Positions 42,024-46,845 of a DNA stretch of 46,845 bases are shown piece by piece. Source of the stretch: a virus; IMG/VR virus record IMGVR_UViG_3300046616_000022, positions 1 to 46,845 of that record; one strand, written 5' to 3'. The position numbers were made by a program, and so were the translations under genes. Positions within the stretch are counted from its first letter, which is position 1, and each line of letters opens with the position of its first letter. Below the pieces are notes generated by a model, which did not search any database, was not told the origin of the DNA, and saw nothing but the letters and a program-made list of their open reading frames with translations.

Positions 42024-42117
42024 AGCCTAAGTGACTGGATAGCGTGCTAAACAGGGAGTGTATGCCCTGCTCTTGTACGCTACGACGCAATTGATCTGCT
42101 TATGATCGGGCGTAGAC

Positions 42118-42238
42118 GGTGACACTGTACTTTGAAGCGTCGCGGTAGACGCTATGCGAGCAACGGAACAATCACACTTCATTGTCTTGATTGATCTGCG
42201 CATAGAATAGCCGTATCGGGAATAAGCACAGTGTCGCC
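42118..42238 (+). other. Paired arms closing a branched domain
   Basis: GGTGACACTGT (42118-42128) pairs with ACAGTGTCGCC (42228-42238) over eleven positions with one G-U. Inside is AGCGTC-GCGGTA-GACGCT. ATTGATCTGC occurs at 42090-42099 and again at 42190-42199. This may be a leader RNA or end structure upstream of the early genes. Confidence 0.4.
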
Positions 42239-42474
42239 TATGGTGTGTCATGTTAGATGTACGCTTGCTAGCTTGCAAGCTTGTGCATAATTGTGCGGTT
42301 ACTGCCGGTCACACTGCTATATCCCGTTTCCTTTTGGTCAAGAATAGTCTGCAGCTACTGGTCAAACGCGATTTGAGCAACGTATTCTGGATAACAGGCA
42401 ACGTTATACACAAGGCAAGCGTACTTCTAACATGATATCTCCTAATTACTGCGTGACTAAACATGGAGAGTAGC

Positions 42475-42660
42475 ATGAACATGCAACTGATAGTGCTTAG
42501 GAATGTCGCCTTGTATATGGGCCGTGTAGCAGTGTCGTCTGCTATCGGCTACATAGCTGTTAAGCAAGGCGAAAAGGCAGTCACGGCGCTTACGAACGAA
42601 ATCCGCATGTATCGCGAGTTTCGTAAGGAGCGCACTAAGGCGAAAAGGCCAACGCGATGA
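42475..42660 (+). CDS. Early membrane protein 1, 61 aa
   Basis: This is the first early gene. ATG 42475 is preferred to ATG 42463 because GGAG (42465-42468) then lies six bases upstream. Residues 3-30 are hydrophobic with a Gly-Tyr-Ile end, and the C-terminal half is very basic (Arg-Lys repeats), so one membrane helix with a cytoplasmic basic tail is likely. It overlaps the next gene (ATGA). In T7 the first early gene is the restriction blocker Ocr; no such acidic protein is seen here. Confidence 0.65.
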   Translation: MNMQLIVLRNVALYMGRVAVSSAIGYIAVKQGEKAVTALTNEIRMYREFRKERTKAKRPTR

Positions 42661-42818
42661 TATACCTGATTATGTTGCCTGTTATGGCATACGCTGCACT
42701 GCATTTCCGGGCGCAAGTCCGGGAATACATGTTCAAGCGGCGCATGTATGCGTACAACAAGCGCATGTATGCCTATCGTCTCGGCGTGAAGGCGCTGGAA
42801 CGTAGCGCCAATGCGTAA
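42657..42818 (+). CDS. Early membrane protein 2, 53 aa
   Basis: ATG 42657 overlaps the stop of the gene before. Residues 2-15 are hydrophobic. The rest is basic and aromatic, with two copies of Lys-Arg-Arg/Lys-Arg before Met-Tyr-Ala-Tyr. One membrane segment with a basic tail is likely. The function is unknown. It overlaps the next gene by eight bases. Confidence 0.55.
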   Translation: MIYLIMLPVMAYAALHFRAQVREYMFKRRMYAYNKRMYAYRLGVKALERSANA

Positions 42819-42939
42819 GGAGCAGTGGTTACACGTCACTTGCGCTGTATGTGTGGTGGCAACGGCCATATTCGGTATTGCGGGTGGTATACTCGCCTAT
42901 ATCGGTATGATGTGGCTCGAAGAGCACAGACACAAGTAA
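42811..42939 (+). CDS. Early membrane protein 3, 42 aa
   Basis: ATG 42811 lies in the end of the gene before. Residues 8-35 form a strong hydrophobic helix (Val-Val-Ala-Thr-Ala-Ile-Phe-Gly-Ile-Ala-Gly-Gly), with a charged end. It is the third in a row of overlapping small membrane genes, so the three may act together on the host membrane or block superinfection. The ribosome site is weak. Confidence 0.5.
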   Translation: MRKEQWLHVTCAVCVVATAIFGIAGGILAYIGMMWLEEHRHK

Positions 42940-42947
42940 GAGCACTC

Positions 42948-42973
42948 TATACCCATGTTTCATCGTGGGTATA
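42948..42973 (+). other. Hairpin between early genes
   Basis: TATACCCAT pairs with GTGGGTATA over nine positions (one G-U) around an eight-base loop. It lies nine bases after the last tiny membrane gene and could be an RNA cutting site, as T7 early RNA has between its genes. Confidence 0.45.
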
Positions 42974-43008
42974 TGGAGCACTTACGCTCTCAACAGTGGA
43001 GAACCATT

Positions 43009-43644
43009 ATGGTACAGGTATCAGGCAAGGTGGCTAAGGTCGTGTCCAAGGATACGGCGGGCACTGCAGTACCGTCTGTCAAGATCTTCCTTAAGATCAA
43101 GGAGATTAACGACAAGATCGAAGAGCTGCGCGTGAAGGGTCGCGATCTGCAGCATGACACACATGTTCTGGCGTGCTCTGTGCTTGCACACACTGCCAAG
43201 CACGGCAATATCAACGTCCTGCTCAACTTCCTTGACGCTGTGCCGGACATGGTGCGTGCCAATGCACTGCAGACGTGGTTCGAGAGCTTCGGACAGTTGA
43301 CATACGGCGCGATCAAGGAAGGTGACGATCCCATGTGGCGTATCGACCGTTCCAAGAAGGTCAAGCTTGGCGACGCAATGGTCAAGCCGTTCTGGAAGTT
43401 CAAGGCGCACGAAGGTTCGCCATACATTCCGCTCGACATGGCGAAATGGTGTGAGACGCAGATCAAGGCGCTGGAACGCGATGCTGCGAAGACTGGTCAC
43501 TCTCATGACCACCTTATCATGTTCCTCAAGACGTATAACCCGATTGCCGAAGTCGGCGAGCCCACGCAGACCGGTAACGGTATCACTGCGCACAAGGCGC
43601 AACAGCCGCAGCACAATGCGGCCGAAAATACCTCGCAACACTAA
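43009..43644 (+). CDS. Hypothetical early protein, 211 aa
   Basis: ATG 43009 has TGGAGA seven bases upstream; the frame is open further upstream but without a ribosome site. The protein is soluble and mostly helical. Residues 20-45 look like a coiled coil (Lys-Glu-Ile-Asn-Asp-Lys-Ile-Glu-Glu-Leu). The centre has many Trp and Phe, and the last 35 residues are Gln/His/Thr-rich and flexible. I recognise no family. It is the largest unknown among the early genes after the kinase-like one, and probably acts on the host. Confidence 0.75.
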   Translation: MVQVSGKVAKVVSKDTAGTAVPSVKIFLKIKEINDKIEELRVKGRDLQHDTHVLACSVLAHTAKHGNINVLLNFLDAVPDMVRANALQTWFESFGQLTYGAIKEGDDPMWRIDRSKKVKLGDAMVKPFWKFKAHEGSPYIPLDMAKWCETQIKALERDAAKTGHSHDHLIMFLKTYNPIAEVGEPTQTGNGITAHKAQQPQHNAAENTSQH

Positions 43645-43661
43645 CACACTCGACAACCGGA

Positions 43662-43679
43662 TAGGGGCGCAAGCCCCTA
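43662..43679 (+). other. Hairpin with GCAA loop
   Basis: TAGGGGC pairs with GCCCCTA over seven positions around a GCAA (GNRA-type) loop, 18 bases after the 43644 stop. It lacks a T-run. It may end or protect the transcript of the gene before. Confidence 0.55.
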
Positions 43680-43709
43680 CCCTACCCATGCTAATAGGAG
43701 TGTAGTGAC

Positions 43710-44114
43710 ATGTTCTCTATGATGGCTGGTCTCATCCTTGCGGGCTTTGCGCTTACGACGACATTCTTTCTTGTCATGCATCGTACTGGCGCACTACGTA
43801 AGTTTCTCGGTTATGCCGGGCTTATAGACATTATGTTTACTATTCTCATATTCGCATTGTTTGCGCACACGTTCAGTGGCGTTATTGCGGGTACATTCGC
43901 CGGATTGTTCCTTGCCCTCGGGCTTACGCTTATGCGTAACGCTATTGGGTATGAGCGGTTACATGCGCAGCGTGTAGCGTGGTACAAGGGGTTTGTACGG
44001 CTTGAATGGGTTATTCACTATCCAAAATGGAGACAACAGTATGACACAACAGCTTCGCGGCCAAGCCGAACTCAAGCAGCGTATACTGCTATCGCTCGCT
44101 TCTACGGCGGCTGA
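43710..44114 (+). CDS. Early multi-pass membrane protein, 134 aa
   Basis: ATG 43710 lies behind AATAGGAG. Hydrophobic helices span about 4-22, 37-55 and 58-75, then a soluble basic tail of 55 residues with several Trp and Tyr. The tail overlaps the next gene by 74 bases. An inner-membrane location is clear; the role is not. Membrane proteins made early can block a second phage or change host transport. Confidence 0.72.
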   Translation: MFSMMAGLILAGFALTTTFFLVMHRTGALRKFLGYAGLIDIMFTILIFALFAHTFSGVIAGTFAGLFLALGLTLMRNAIGYERLHAQRVAWYKGFVRLEWVIHYPKWRQQYDTTASRPSRTQAAYTAIARFYGG

Positions 44115-44418
44115 TAATACGTATCAGACACTGACAGGAGAAGTAAACCCTGCCAGTTTGGGCGCGTCTATCCTGCAGGGATACGATGCGAACATGCTTG
44201 CCGACTTCTATCGGTTCATCAACTCGTTCACTGTCAACAGCGACATTATGCTTGTTGAATGGCAGCGCCTTGCACTCAAGGGCGAGAAGATCAACGCTAT
44301 CAAGGCTTATCGCGACATTGGCGGTAAGTATGAAGGCCCGTACGGTATGACGTGGGCTATTGGTCTCAAAGAGGCTAAGGACGCTGTAGAAGCGTGGCTG
44401 TATAACAACGGACTGTAA
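44041..44418 (+). CDS. Early protein with ribosomal L7/L12-like C-terminus
   Basis: The 125-residue protein starts at ATG 44041, behind GGAGAC and inside the end of the membrane-protein gene. Its C-terminal part, Lys-Ile-Asn-Ala-Ile-Lys-Ala-Tyr-Arg-Asp-Ile (83-93) and Gly-Leu-Lys-Glu-Ala-Lys-Asp-Ala-Val-Glu (108-117), matches the factor-binding helices of ribosomal protein L7/L12 (Lys-Ile-x-Val-Ile-Lys...Gly-Leu-Lys-Glu-Ala-Lys-x-x-Val-Glu). About 14 residues are inserted between them, where L7/L12 has a short Gly turn. It could bind a translation factor or the ribosome stalk partners; this is inferred. The N-terminal 80 residues are helical and unlike L7/L12. Confidence 0.65.
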   Translation: MTQQLRGQAELKQRILLSLASTAADNTYQTLTGEVNPASLGASILQGYDANMLADFYRFINSFTVNSDIMLVEWQRLALKGEKINAIKAYRDIGGKYEGPYGMTWAIGLKEAKDAVEAWLYNNGL

Positions 44419-44467
44419 TAACAGCAACACAGTGGGTACATGAGTTACCCGAAGCAAGGACACGAAC

Positions 44468-45211
44468 ATGGCAAACGCAGCACTGGAACTGATATCGCTT
44501 GAAGACCTGCTTGCAGAGATTGCAAAGCGGGCTGGTGGAGTACCGAAGGCCGCTAAGCGCGCCGAGCAGAGCTTTAATTACAGCCACACGACCTATATTG
44601 ATGCGCTGCTCAAGCGCGGCTTCGTGTCTCTCAGTAGCGGCATGTATAGCTCGGTTCTACATCATCCGGATCATCCTGACCGCGTTGTCAAGGTAGGTAA
44701 GGGCGCGGATGAGTGGCACCGCTACGCTGCGTGGGCCATGACTATTGACAGCCCACATGCTGTTAAGGTGTACAGCCTTAAAGAACACAAGTCGTTCTTT
44801 GTGTGTGTCATGGAGCGGCTGGAAAACATTGGTATGTACAGCGGCGATACTACCGAGCTTGTTGACCATGTTCGTGGTTATATGGTGCGTAATAGCATGG
44901 TAACGCTGCGCGCCACGCCTACCGCTCTTTCTGAGGTAGGTACTCACGCAGTAAGTGCGTATGTTCTTGACAAGCATCCACAAGGGCGCTCTCTGTACGC
45001 CTTCCTCAAGCTGTTGCGCAAGAATAGCGTGCTTGACGACCTGCACGGCGGCAATTGGGGAACTCGTGCCGACGGGACTATTGTAGTGTTTGATCCGACG
45101 ACCTATGTAGGTGATCGAGTAAACACGAGAGTTACACAGCTTTACGGTACGGCTAAGCTGCGTATTAAAGACAAAACAAGCCGTACAAGCGCTGTCAAGT
45201 TGGCTGCGTAA
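44468..45211 (+). CDS. Protein kinase-like early protein
   Basis: The 247-residue protein has a degenerate Gly-loop strand (Ser-Leu-Ser-Ser-Gly-Met-Tyr-Ser-Ser-Val, 54-63), Val-Val-Lys75-Val as the likely ATP-binding Lys, and Asp190-Asp-Leu-His-Gly-Gly-Asn196-Trp-Gly followed by Val-Val-Phe-Asp209-Pro. These match the catalytic and metal-binding loops of protein or small-molecule kinases (Asp-x-His-x-x-Asn and Asp). T7 has an early kinase, gp0.7, that changes host RNA polymerase and RNase E; this one may play the same part but is shorter and not clearly related. The start is ATG 44468. Confidence 0.7.
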   Translation: MANAALELISLEDLLAEIAKRAGGVPKAAKRAEQSFNYSHTTYIDALLKRGFVSLSSGMYSSVLHHPDHPDRVVKVGKGADEWHRYAAWAMTIDSPHAVKVYSLKEHKSFFVCVMERLENIGMYSGDTTELVDHVRGYMVRNSMVTLRATPTALSEVGTHAVSAYVLDKHPQGRSLYAFLKLLRKNSVLDDLHGGNWGTRADGTIVVFDPTTYVGDRVNTRVTQLYGTAKLRIKDKTSRTSAVKLAA

Positions 45212-45238
45212 TCAGTATTGCCAAATGGAGTAACGGCA

Positions 45239-45580
45239 ATGAAACCCGATGATCAATCCGAACTACTCACGACGTTCTATAATCAGTATTCATTGTGGAT
45301 ACTGAACGGAGCGCCTGAGAGCATAACGGTCCCATTCTCACGTAAGCAGGGGCTATGTGATAACCTGTACTTCTTCATTCGTGAACAGGAGTTGCACAGA
45401 AGGGACTTTAGTGTAAGTCCGGAGATGACGCGGCAGTTTGAGCTTGCCGGTCTCAACTACAATCTACCCTTTAATAAGTCCCTTGACGATCTATTCGCCG
45501 AAGGCAAGAGGGCGGAATGTCATCTGAATAGGCAGAGGACGCAGTGGGCGCTGCAACACTCTACGCTTATTCATCACTAA
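45239..45580 (+). CDS. Hypothetical early protein, 113 aa
   Basis: ATG 45239 has TGGAG eight bases upstream; the track-like extension to 45218 lacks a ribosome site. The product is soluble, with an aromatic N-terminal half and a basic, His-rich end. No family is recognised. A structured gap of 217 bases follows it. Confidence 0.7.
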   Translation: MKPDDQSELLTTFYNQYSLWILNGAPESITVPFSRKQGLCDNLYFFIREQELHRRDFSVSPEMTRQFELAGLNYNLPFNKSLDDLFAEGKRAECHLNRQRTQWALQHSTLIHH

Positions 45581-45605
45581 AGTATCAGCGTACTATAGCT
45601 GACCG

Positions 45606-45654
45606 GATAGCCACATGCTGCACCTAGGTATTGCCTGCAGCCGCTGTGGCTATC
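45606..45654 (+). other. Two-part hairpin before the tRNA-like element
   Basis: GATAGCCACA (45606-45615) pairs exactly with TGTGGCTATC (45645-45654); inside, GCTGCA (45617-45622) pairs with TGCAGC (45636-45641). No T-run follows. It may be an RNA processing site or part of a larger fold with the next element, which starts nine bases on. Confidence 0.6.
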
Positions 45655-45662
45655 TCTGTGAA

Positions 45663-45769
45663 CTATAGGCGTTCAAGTATAGCGGTATCCAATGTGATGC
45701 TTGCAAGCGAGGTGGTGGACGGTCTTTTCCGCACGGTTCGACTCCGTTACCGCTATACTTGAACTATAG
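45663..45769 (+). ncRNA. tRNA-like cloverleaf RNA with a 17-pair closing stem
   Basis: GTTCAAGTATAGCGGTA (45671-45687) is the exact reverse complement of 45748-45764; CTATA/TATAG extends it past a three-base bulge. Inside are a small stem (45699-45708), a five-pair arm GTGGA/TCCGC (45715-45732) and ACGG-TTCGACT-CCGT (45733-45747). The last has the loop sequence and closing pairs of a tRNA T-arm. The spacing between the inner ends of the closing stem (60 bases) is that of a tRNA. However, position 8 is not T, there is no D-loop GG, and the acceptor/T pairing is 8+4. So it is a tRNA-like or decayed tRNA element, not a standard tRNA. TGAACTATAG occurs at both borders (45659-45668, 45760-45769). 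Confidence 0.5.
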
Positions 45770-45797
45770 TCAGCAATGCCAATCATAGGAGCATATC

Positions 45798-45986
45798 ATG
45801 GCAATGCAACCTCGGAACTACTTCCTCAATCACTACGGTAACAAGCGCGGTACTACCGTGATGCATCGTATGCGTACTTGGTACAACAGCCAAGCACGGC
45901 TGGCGCAGCGTGAGGGGCGCACTGCAGACGGCAATCACTTTCAATCTATGGCAGATCGCATGACTGCCAATATCAACGGGGTATAA
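45798..45986 (+). CDS. Hypothetical early protein, 62 aa
   Basis: ATG 45798 lies behind TAGGAGC. The product is basic, with Asn, Arg, Met and His, and helical. No family is recognised. It begins 28 bases after the tRNA-like element and may share its transcript. Confidence 0.65.
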   Translation: MAMQPRNYFLNHYGNKRGTTVMHRMRTWYNSQARLAQREGRTADGNHFQSMADRMTANINGV

Positions 45987-45992
45987 CAGACT

Positions 45993-46232
45993 ATGACGAC
46001 ACGCATCAATAAGGAAACGCATGTGCAGCGTATGGCAGCGCGTAGGGTCGAGCAGCTTGACCGGGAGCCGGGGTTCGATGCTCTCATGCCTGCCAGCGGC
46101 GAGGCAAAGCGCTATAGCCACCTCAATCGGGCTAACAGACGCAAGCTTGAGAGCAGTGGGTTCCGCAAGGCTATGAAGGCCAAGATTGCAGAAGCAGCTA
46201 AGGCTGTGGAAGCTATGGAAGCGGCTGCATAA
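45993..46232 (+). CDS. Hypothetical early protein, 79 aa
   Basis: ATG 45993 follows the previous stop by six bases. The product is basic, with an Arg-rich N-terminal half and a Lys/Ala/Glu helix at the end. It may bind nucleic acid. The stop overlaps the next start (TAATG). Confidence 0.65.
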   Translation: MTTRINKETHVQRMAARRVEQLDREPGFDALMPASGEAKRYSHLNRANRRKLESSGFRKAMKAKIAEAAKAVEAMEAAA

Positions 46233-46309
46233 TGGCGTTCGGTAGGTGGACAGCCTATAACGAACGCAGCGCATGGCGTAGGCTGTGCGATTGGTGGCAC
46301 AAATGCTGA
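46232..46309 (+). CDS. Tiny Trp-rich peptide, 25 aa
   Basis: The frame starts in the stop of the gene before and overlaps the next gene by seven bases. Five of 25 residues are Trp and there are several Arg, which gives an amphipathic look. Coupled position at both ends supports translation, but the size makes the call weak. Confidence 0.35.
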   Translation: MAFGRWTAYNERSAWRRLCDWWHKC

Positions 46310-46509
46310 CCATGCGCGAAGCTAAGCAGCGGCTAGCAGTACATCACATGCAGCTTAGCCGCGTGGGTAATTCCGAGCAGTTCAGGGTTAGCTATCCCGA
46401 AGACAGTTACCGCGTGTCTGAAAAGAATTCGTACTACACGGATTGCTTGTTAGACGCGGCTATAACAGGCGCTGACATGCGCAAACAAAGAGGGCTTAAA
46501 CGTGCTTAA
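46303..46509 (+). CDS. Hypothetical early protein, 68 aa
   Basis: ATG 46303 (or 46312) is chosen over ATG 46285, as the latter lies inside the tiny upstream gene. The product has a basic helical start, a Tyr/Ser-rich middle and an Asp-Cys-Leu-Leu-Asp-Ala-Ala segment. No family is recognised. It overlaps the next gene by eight bases. Confidence 0.65.
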   Translation: MLTMREAKQRLAVHHMQLSRVGNSEQFRVSYPEDSYRVSEKNSYYTDCLLDAAITGADMRKQRGLKRA

Positions 46510-46845
46510 GAAACTGCATTTCTACTTGGTATCTGCGGCTATGTCGCTGGTGCGCAACACTCACGACGATCTTGTGGCCTTTGCTGACAAGGCGGCTGAC
46601 CTTGAAGACCTTGCATACAGCAAGGCAGGCGAGCAGTTCAGCAAGCGCATTGCTAAGGTGCAGGCAAGGGCGGAACATGTCCGCAATCGTATTGCCCTCA
46701 AGATCGACAAGGGTATTGCAGAAGCGCACAAGCAGGCAGAGCGTGAAGAGGCTGCACTCTGCACTGAGCTTAAGCAGTTGCAGAAGGAATACGACCGGAT
46801 GACCACACGTCTCGGCGAGATACGTGAGTACATCGTGGCGACCGT
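46502..46845 (+). CDS. Coiled-coil early protein, 5' part (continues at position 128)
   Basis: GTG 46502 opens a frame that reaches the window end and goes on, after removing the 127-base overlap, to TGA at 198-200. The whole protein is 138 residues. It has a short N-terminal hydrophobic stretch with Leu-Val-Ser-Ala-Ala-Met, then a long helix rich in Lys, Glu, Ala and Gln. The function is unknown. Its continuity across the cut is the best evidence that the contig is a closed circle in the assembly. Confidence 0.75.
   Translation, partial: MLKKLHFYLVSAAMSLVRNTHDDLVAFADKAADLEDLAYSKAGEQFSKRIAKVQARAEHVRNRIALKIDKGIAEAHKQAEREEAALCTELKQLQKEYDRMTTRLGEIREYIVAT
46719..46845. repeat. Terminal direct repeat, right copy (assembly overlap)
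   Basis: Identical to 1-127. Only one copy exists in the reconstructed gene; the duplicate comes from how the circular contig was written. Confidence 0.9.

Larger units (their letters stand above)
40387..42474. other. Gene-poor gap with probable genome ends and replication origin
   Basis: This 2.1 kb stretch separates the last late gene from the first early gene. It holds a terminator-like hairpin, one minus-strand gene, promoter P6, an AT-rich part (about 40900-41450) and a more GC-rich part with many paired stems (41500-42240). T7-like phages carry their terminal repeats, early host promoters and an origin in the matching place. No plus-strand gene with a ribosome site is seen, and no good sigma-70 promoter could be picked with confidence. 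Confidence 0.7.

Noticed and set aside
41706-42278. Two minus-strand frames of 82-83 codons in the gap (41706-41954, 42027-42278)
   Set aside because: No ribosome site, mixed composition rich in Cys, His and Ser, and overlap with paired-stem structures; unlike the 40635 gene, nothing supports translation.
42250-42435. Plus-strand frame of 61 codons before the early genes
   Set aside because: The start has no ribosome site and the product has no clear features; the region is more likely leader or promoter DNA.
45663-45769. Canonical tRNA gene
   Set aside because: The T-arm fits, but U8, the D-loop GG and a seven-base anticodon loop are missing.
46250-46262. GCCTATAACGAA, a partial match to the phage promoter core
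   Set aside because: It lacks CCCT upstream and the GG pair, and lies inside overlapping small genes.
1-46845. Integrase, repressor, CRISPR array, insertion sequence or transposase
   Set aside because: No protein or repeat pattern of these types was seen on either strand; the phage looks strictly lytic.

Overview
The window is an essentially complete genome of a T7-like podovirus (Autographiviridae type) infecting a Gram-negative bacterium; the exact host cannot be read from the sequence. It has its own single-subunit RNA polymerase (15392-17848), a T7-type replication set and a T7-ordered virion block. An inner-membrane/lipoprotein spanin pair shows the host has an outer membrane. The RNA polymerase gene lies after the replication genes and just before the structural genes, which is the phiKMV-like rather than the T7 order. 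The last 127 bases (46719-46845) repeat the first 127 exactly, so this is a circular assembly cut at an arbitrary point. One coiled-coil gene runs across the cut (46502-46845, then 1-200). The physical ends most likely lie in the 2.1 kb gap at 40387-42474.

Layout in transcription order. (1) The early region, 42475-46845 and on to 846, holds three overlapping tiny membrane genes, a 211-aa unknown protein, a three-helix membrane protein, a protein with a ribosomal L7/L12-like C-terminus, a kinase-like protein and several small unknowns. A tRNA-like RNA structure lies at 45663-45769. (2) The middle region, 856-15392, starts at a phage promoter. It holds an acidic protein, a large RNA-fold element (1458-1612), a lysis cassette (endolysin, Rz, Rz1) in an unusual place, separate primase and helicase genes, a calcineurin-like phosphoesterase, an HD phosphohydrolase, a MazZ-like nucleotide pyrophosphohydrolase, a small lipoprotein, ATP-dependent ligase, a nucleotidyltransferase-like protein, family A DNA polymerase, ssDNA-binding protein, 5'-3' exonuclease and endonuclease VII. 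The RNA polymerase gene follows. (3) The late region, 17850-40386, holds small genes including a GNAT acetyltransferase, two gp6.7/gp7.3-like proteins, portal, scaffold, capsid, terminator, tail tubular A and B, three internal virion proteins (one with a SleB cell-wall hydrolase domain), tail fibre, fibre-assembly-like protein, holin, small and large terminase, an SGNH esterase and a small probable structural protein.

Six near-identical elements with the core CCCTGCCTATAAGGAATA lie in gaps between genes on the plus strand (856, 12139, 17850, 21700, 33487, 40882) and are the likely promoters of the phage RNA polymerase. Because two of them lie upstream of the polymerase gene, the enzyme should amplify its own synthesis after host polymerase has read in from the early region.

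All convincing genes are on the plus strand except one 52-codon membrane-protein gene at 40635-40793 on the minus strand. The 40387-42474 gap holds this gene, a terminator-like hairpin, the sixth promoter with an AT-rich tract behind it (a candidate replication origin), repeated ATACTA words and several paired-stem structures. No integrase, repressor, CRISPR array, insertion sequence or canonical tRNA was found, so the phage is presumably strictly lytic.
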